Program-made: the position numbers and the translations under genes
Shown here: piece by piece, positions 5,108-6,175 of the stretch
How the letters are laid out: each line of letters starts with the position of its first letter
Position numbering within the stretch: the stretch's first letter is position 1
Notes under the pieces: generated by a model
What the model was told of the DNA's origin: nothing
Database searches by the model: none
Seen by the model: the letters and a program-made list of their open reading frames with translations, nothing else
DNA from: Acidobacteriota bacterium
Lineage (GTDB): Bacteria; Acidobacteriota; Terriglobia; Terriglobales; Acidobacteriaceae
Assembly: GCA_021811745.1 (NCBI GenBank)
Contig: JAJZNH010000714.1
Coordinates: forward strand, 1-6,175
DNA length: 6,175 nt
Reading direction: 5' to 3'

Positions 5108-6175
5108 TTATTCGTTGACCGCCGAGATCTCGTGCAGCCAGCCGGGCGCCTTCAGCAACTCGCGGGGTCGCGAGCCGTCGGCTGGACCCACCAGCCCGTC
5201 GCGCTCCATCAGGTCAATCAAGTGCGCCGCGCGCCCGTAGCCGATCCGCAGCCGCCGCTGCAGCAGCGACGTGGAGGCCTTGCCGAACTCGAATACCAGC
5301 CGCACCGCATCGTCGAACATCGGATCGTTCTCGTCGGAATTGCCATTGGTATCCTCGGTGCCTGGGCGCTCGTCCTTGGGTGACTCCAGAAAACCCTCGA
5401 CGTATTCGGCCGTGCCTTGCTCCTTCCAGAACTCCACCACCGCCGCCGTCTCCTTCTCGCTGACAAAGGGTGCGTGCAGGCGCATCAGGCGGCTGGTTCC
5501 AGGCGGCAGAAAGAGCATATCGCCGCGGCCCAACAGAGCCTCGGCGCCGTTGGTGTCCAGGATGGTGCGCGAATCCACTTTAGTGGCCAGCCGGAAGCTG
5601 ATGCGGGTGGGAACGTTGGCCTTGATGAGCCCCGTAATCACATCTACGCTCGGCCGCTGCGTGGCCAGGACGAGGTGAATGCCCACGGCGCGGGCCATCT
5701 GCGCCAAGCGCGTCACCGACTCCTCCACGTTGGCGCGGTCCAGCATCATCAGGTCGGCCAGCTCGTCGATGATGATCACGATATAAGGCAGCGGCTCTTC
5801 TTCGTTCTCTCCAGGCTCCGGTTCAAATAGCGAAAGCGTCGAACCCCCTTCGAAGAGCTTGTTGTACTGGTCGATGTTCCGCACGCTGCGGCTGGCCAGC
5901 AGTTTCAGCCGCCGCTCCATTTCCCGCACCGCGTTCCGCAAGGCATTGGCGGCCAGCTTCGGCTCGGTAATAATCGGCGTGAAAAGGTGGGGAATCCCGT
6001 CGTACATCCCCAGTTCCACGCGCTTGGGGTCCACCAGGATCAGCCGCACCTGGCTCGGCGTCGTGCGGTAGAGCAGGCTCATGATCATGGCATTGATGGC
6101 CACCGATTTGCCGGAGCCGGTGGAACCGGCGATGAGAATGTGGGGCATGGCCGCCAAATCGGCGGTGACGATGCG
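5108..6175 (-). CDS. ftsK: DNA translocase FtsK/SpoIIIE, C-terminal motor and gamma domains, start beyond window
   Basis: The frame is open to the window edge and gives the last 355 residues of a protein normally 700-900 or longer in this type. The N-terminal membrane helices, linker and start of the motor domain lie outside; the TTG at 6157 and ATG at 6148 are internal codons. Visible in order: 'DLAAMPHILIAGSTGSGKSV' with Walker A GSTGSGKS (residues 17-24), 'LILVDPKRVEL' (46-56), an acidic loop EPEPGENEEE (118-127), Walker B YIVIIIDELADLMM with D137 and E138, 'LATQRPSVDVITGLIKANVP' (170-189), 'LGRGDMLFLPPG' (215-226), and the C-terminal winged-helix gamma domain (about 284-342). FtsK is a hexameric ATPase at the division septum that pumps chromosome termini; the gamma domain reads polar guide sequences and, in many bacteria, activates XerCD recombination. 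No missing key residue is seen. It is a core gene unrelated to the neighbouring sugar cluster. Confidence 0.96.
   Translation of the reverse strand, partial: RIVTADLAAMPHILIAGSTGSGKSVAINAMIMSLLYRTTPSQVRLILVDPKRVELGMYDGIPHLFTPIITEPKLAANALRNAVREMERRLKLLASRSVRNIDQYNKLFEGGSTLSLFEPEPGENEEEPLPYIVIIIDELADLMMLDRANVEESVTRLAQMARAVGIHLVLATQRPSVDVITGLIKANVPTRISFRLATKVDSRTILDTNGAEALLGRGDMLFLPPGTSRLMRLHAPFVSEKETAAVVEFWKEQGTAEYVEGFLESPKDERPGTEDTNGNSDENDPMFDDAVRLVFEFGKASTSLLQRRLRIGYGRAAHLIDLMERDGLVGPADGSRPRELLKAPGWLHEISAVNE

Noticed and set aside
4826..6071. Plus-strand ORFs over the FtsK region, such as 4826-5383 and 5417-5830.
   Set aside because: FtsK motor motifs on the minus strand are unambiguous; the plus-strand translations are Arg- and Gln-rich artefacts.
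6146..6157. TTG at 6157 or ATG at 6148 as the FtsK start.
   Set aside because: The preceding codons to the window edge read RIVTAD, matching the conserved approach to Walker A in FtsK, so the gene begins outside the window.

Overview
The window is moderately GC-rich bacterial DNA. It carries four clearly recognisable protein genes, two of them cut by the window edges, around a central stretch of gene wreckage. Protein style suggests a soil-type Acidobacteriota bacterium: the symporter remnant has the long N-terminal leader and 'NTGEDFLVAGR' signature I associate with that phylum. This is an impression from sequence character, not a database result.

Layout. Positions 1-1105 (minus) hold the first 368 codons of an L-fucose/L-arabinose isomerase-fold protein; its C-terminus lies outside the window. 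Positions 1106-1765 contain no intact gene, but two remnants lie there on the minus strand: a two-helix membrane peptide (about 1269-1487) and a 71-codon open frame (1550-1765) that resembles the C-terminus of a sodium:solute symporter (SSS). Positions 1766-3175 (minus) are an intact MFS sugar-porter gene. Positions 3176-3795 hold an inverted repeat, the zinc-ribbon N-terminus of an IS1595-type transposase (plus strand), and the first 83 codons of an SSS symporter (minus strand). The transposase and symporter fragments meet abruptly at about 3497-3501. From 3802 a short uncharacterised ORF runs on the plus strand into an EamA/DMT-type transporter (4086-5054), joined by an ATGA stop/start overlap. 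Convergent to it, the minus strand from 6175 down to 5108 encodes the motor and DNA-reading C-terminal part of the DNA translocase FtsK/SpoIIIE.

How the pieces fit. The minus-strand order is SSS N-terminus, IS fragment, MFS sugar porter, probable SSS C-terminus, small membrane remnant, sugar isomerase. The simplest reading is an ancestral uptake-plus-isomerisation cluster whose sodium symporter was destroyed by insertion and deletion, leaving an MFS sugar porter in its place. The intact porter and isomerase could still form a sugar import and isomerisation pair, but the substrate cannot be read from sequence. FtsK and the EamA gene appear unrelated to that pathway. I see no tRNA, rRNA, CRISPR array or defence system, and no convincing previously undescribed system beyond the transporter-replacement scar and its associated repeats.
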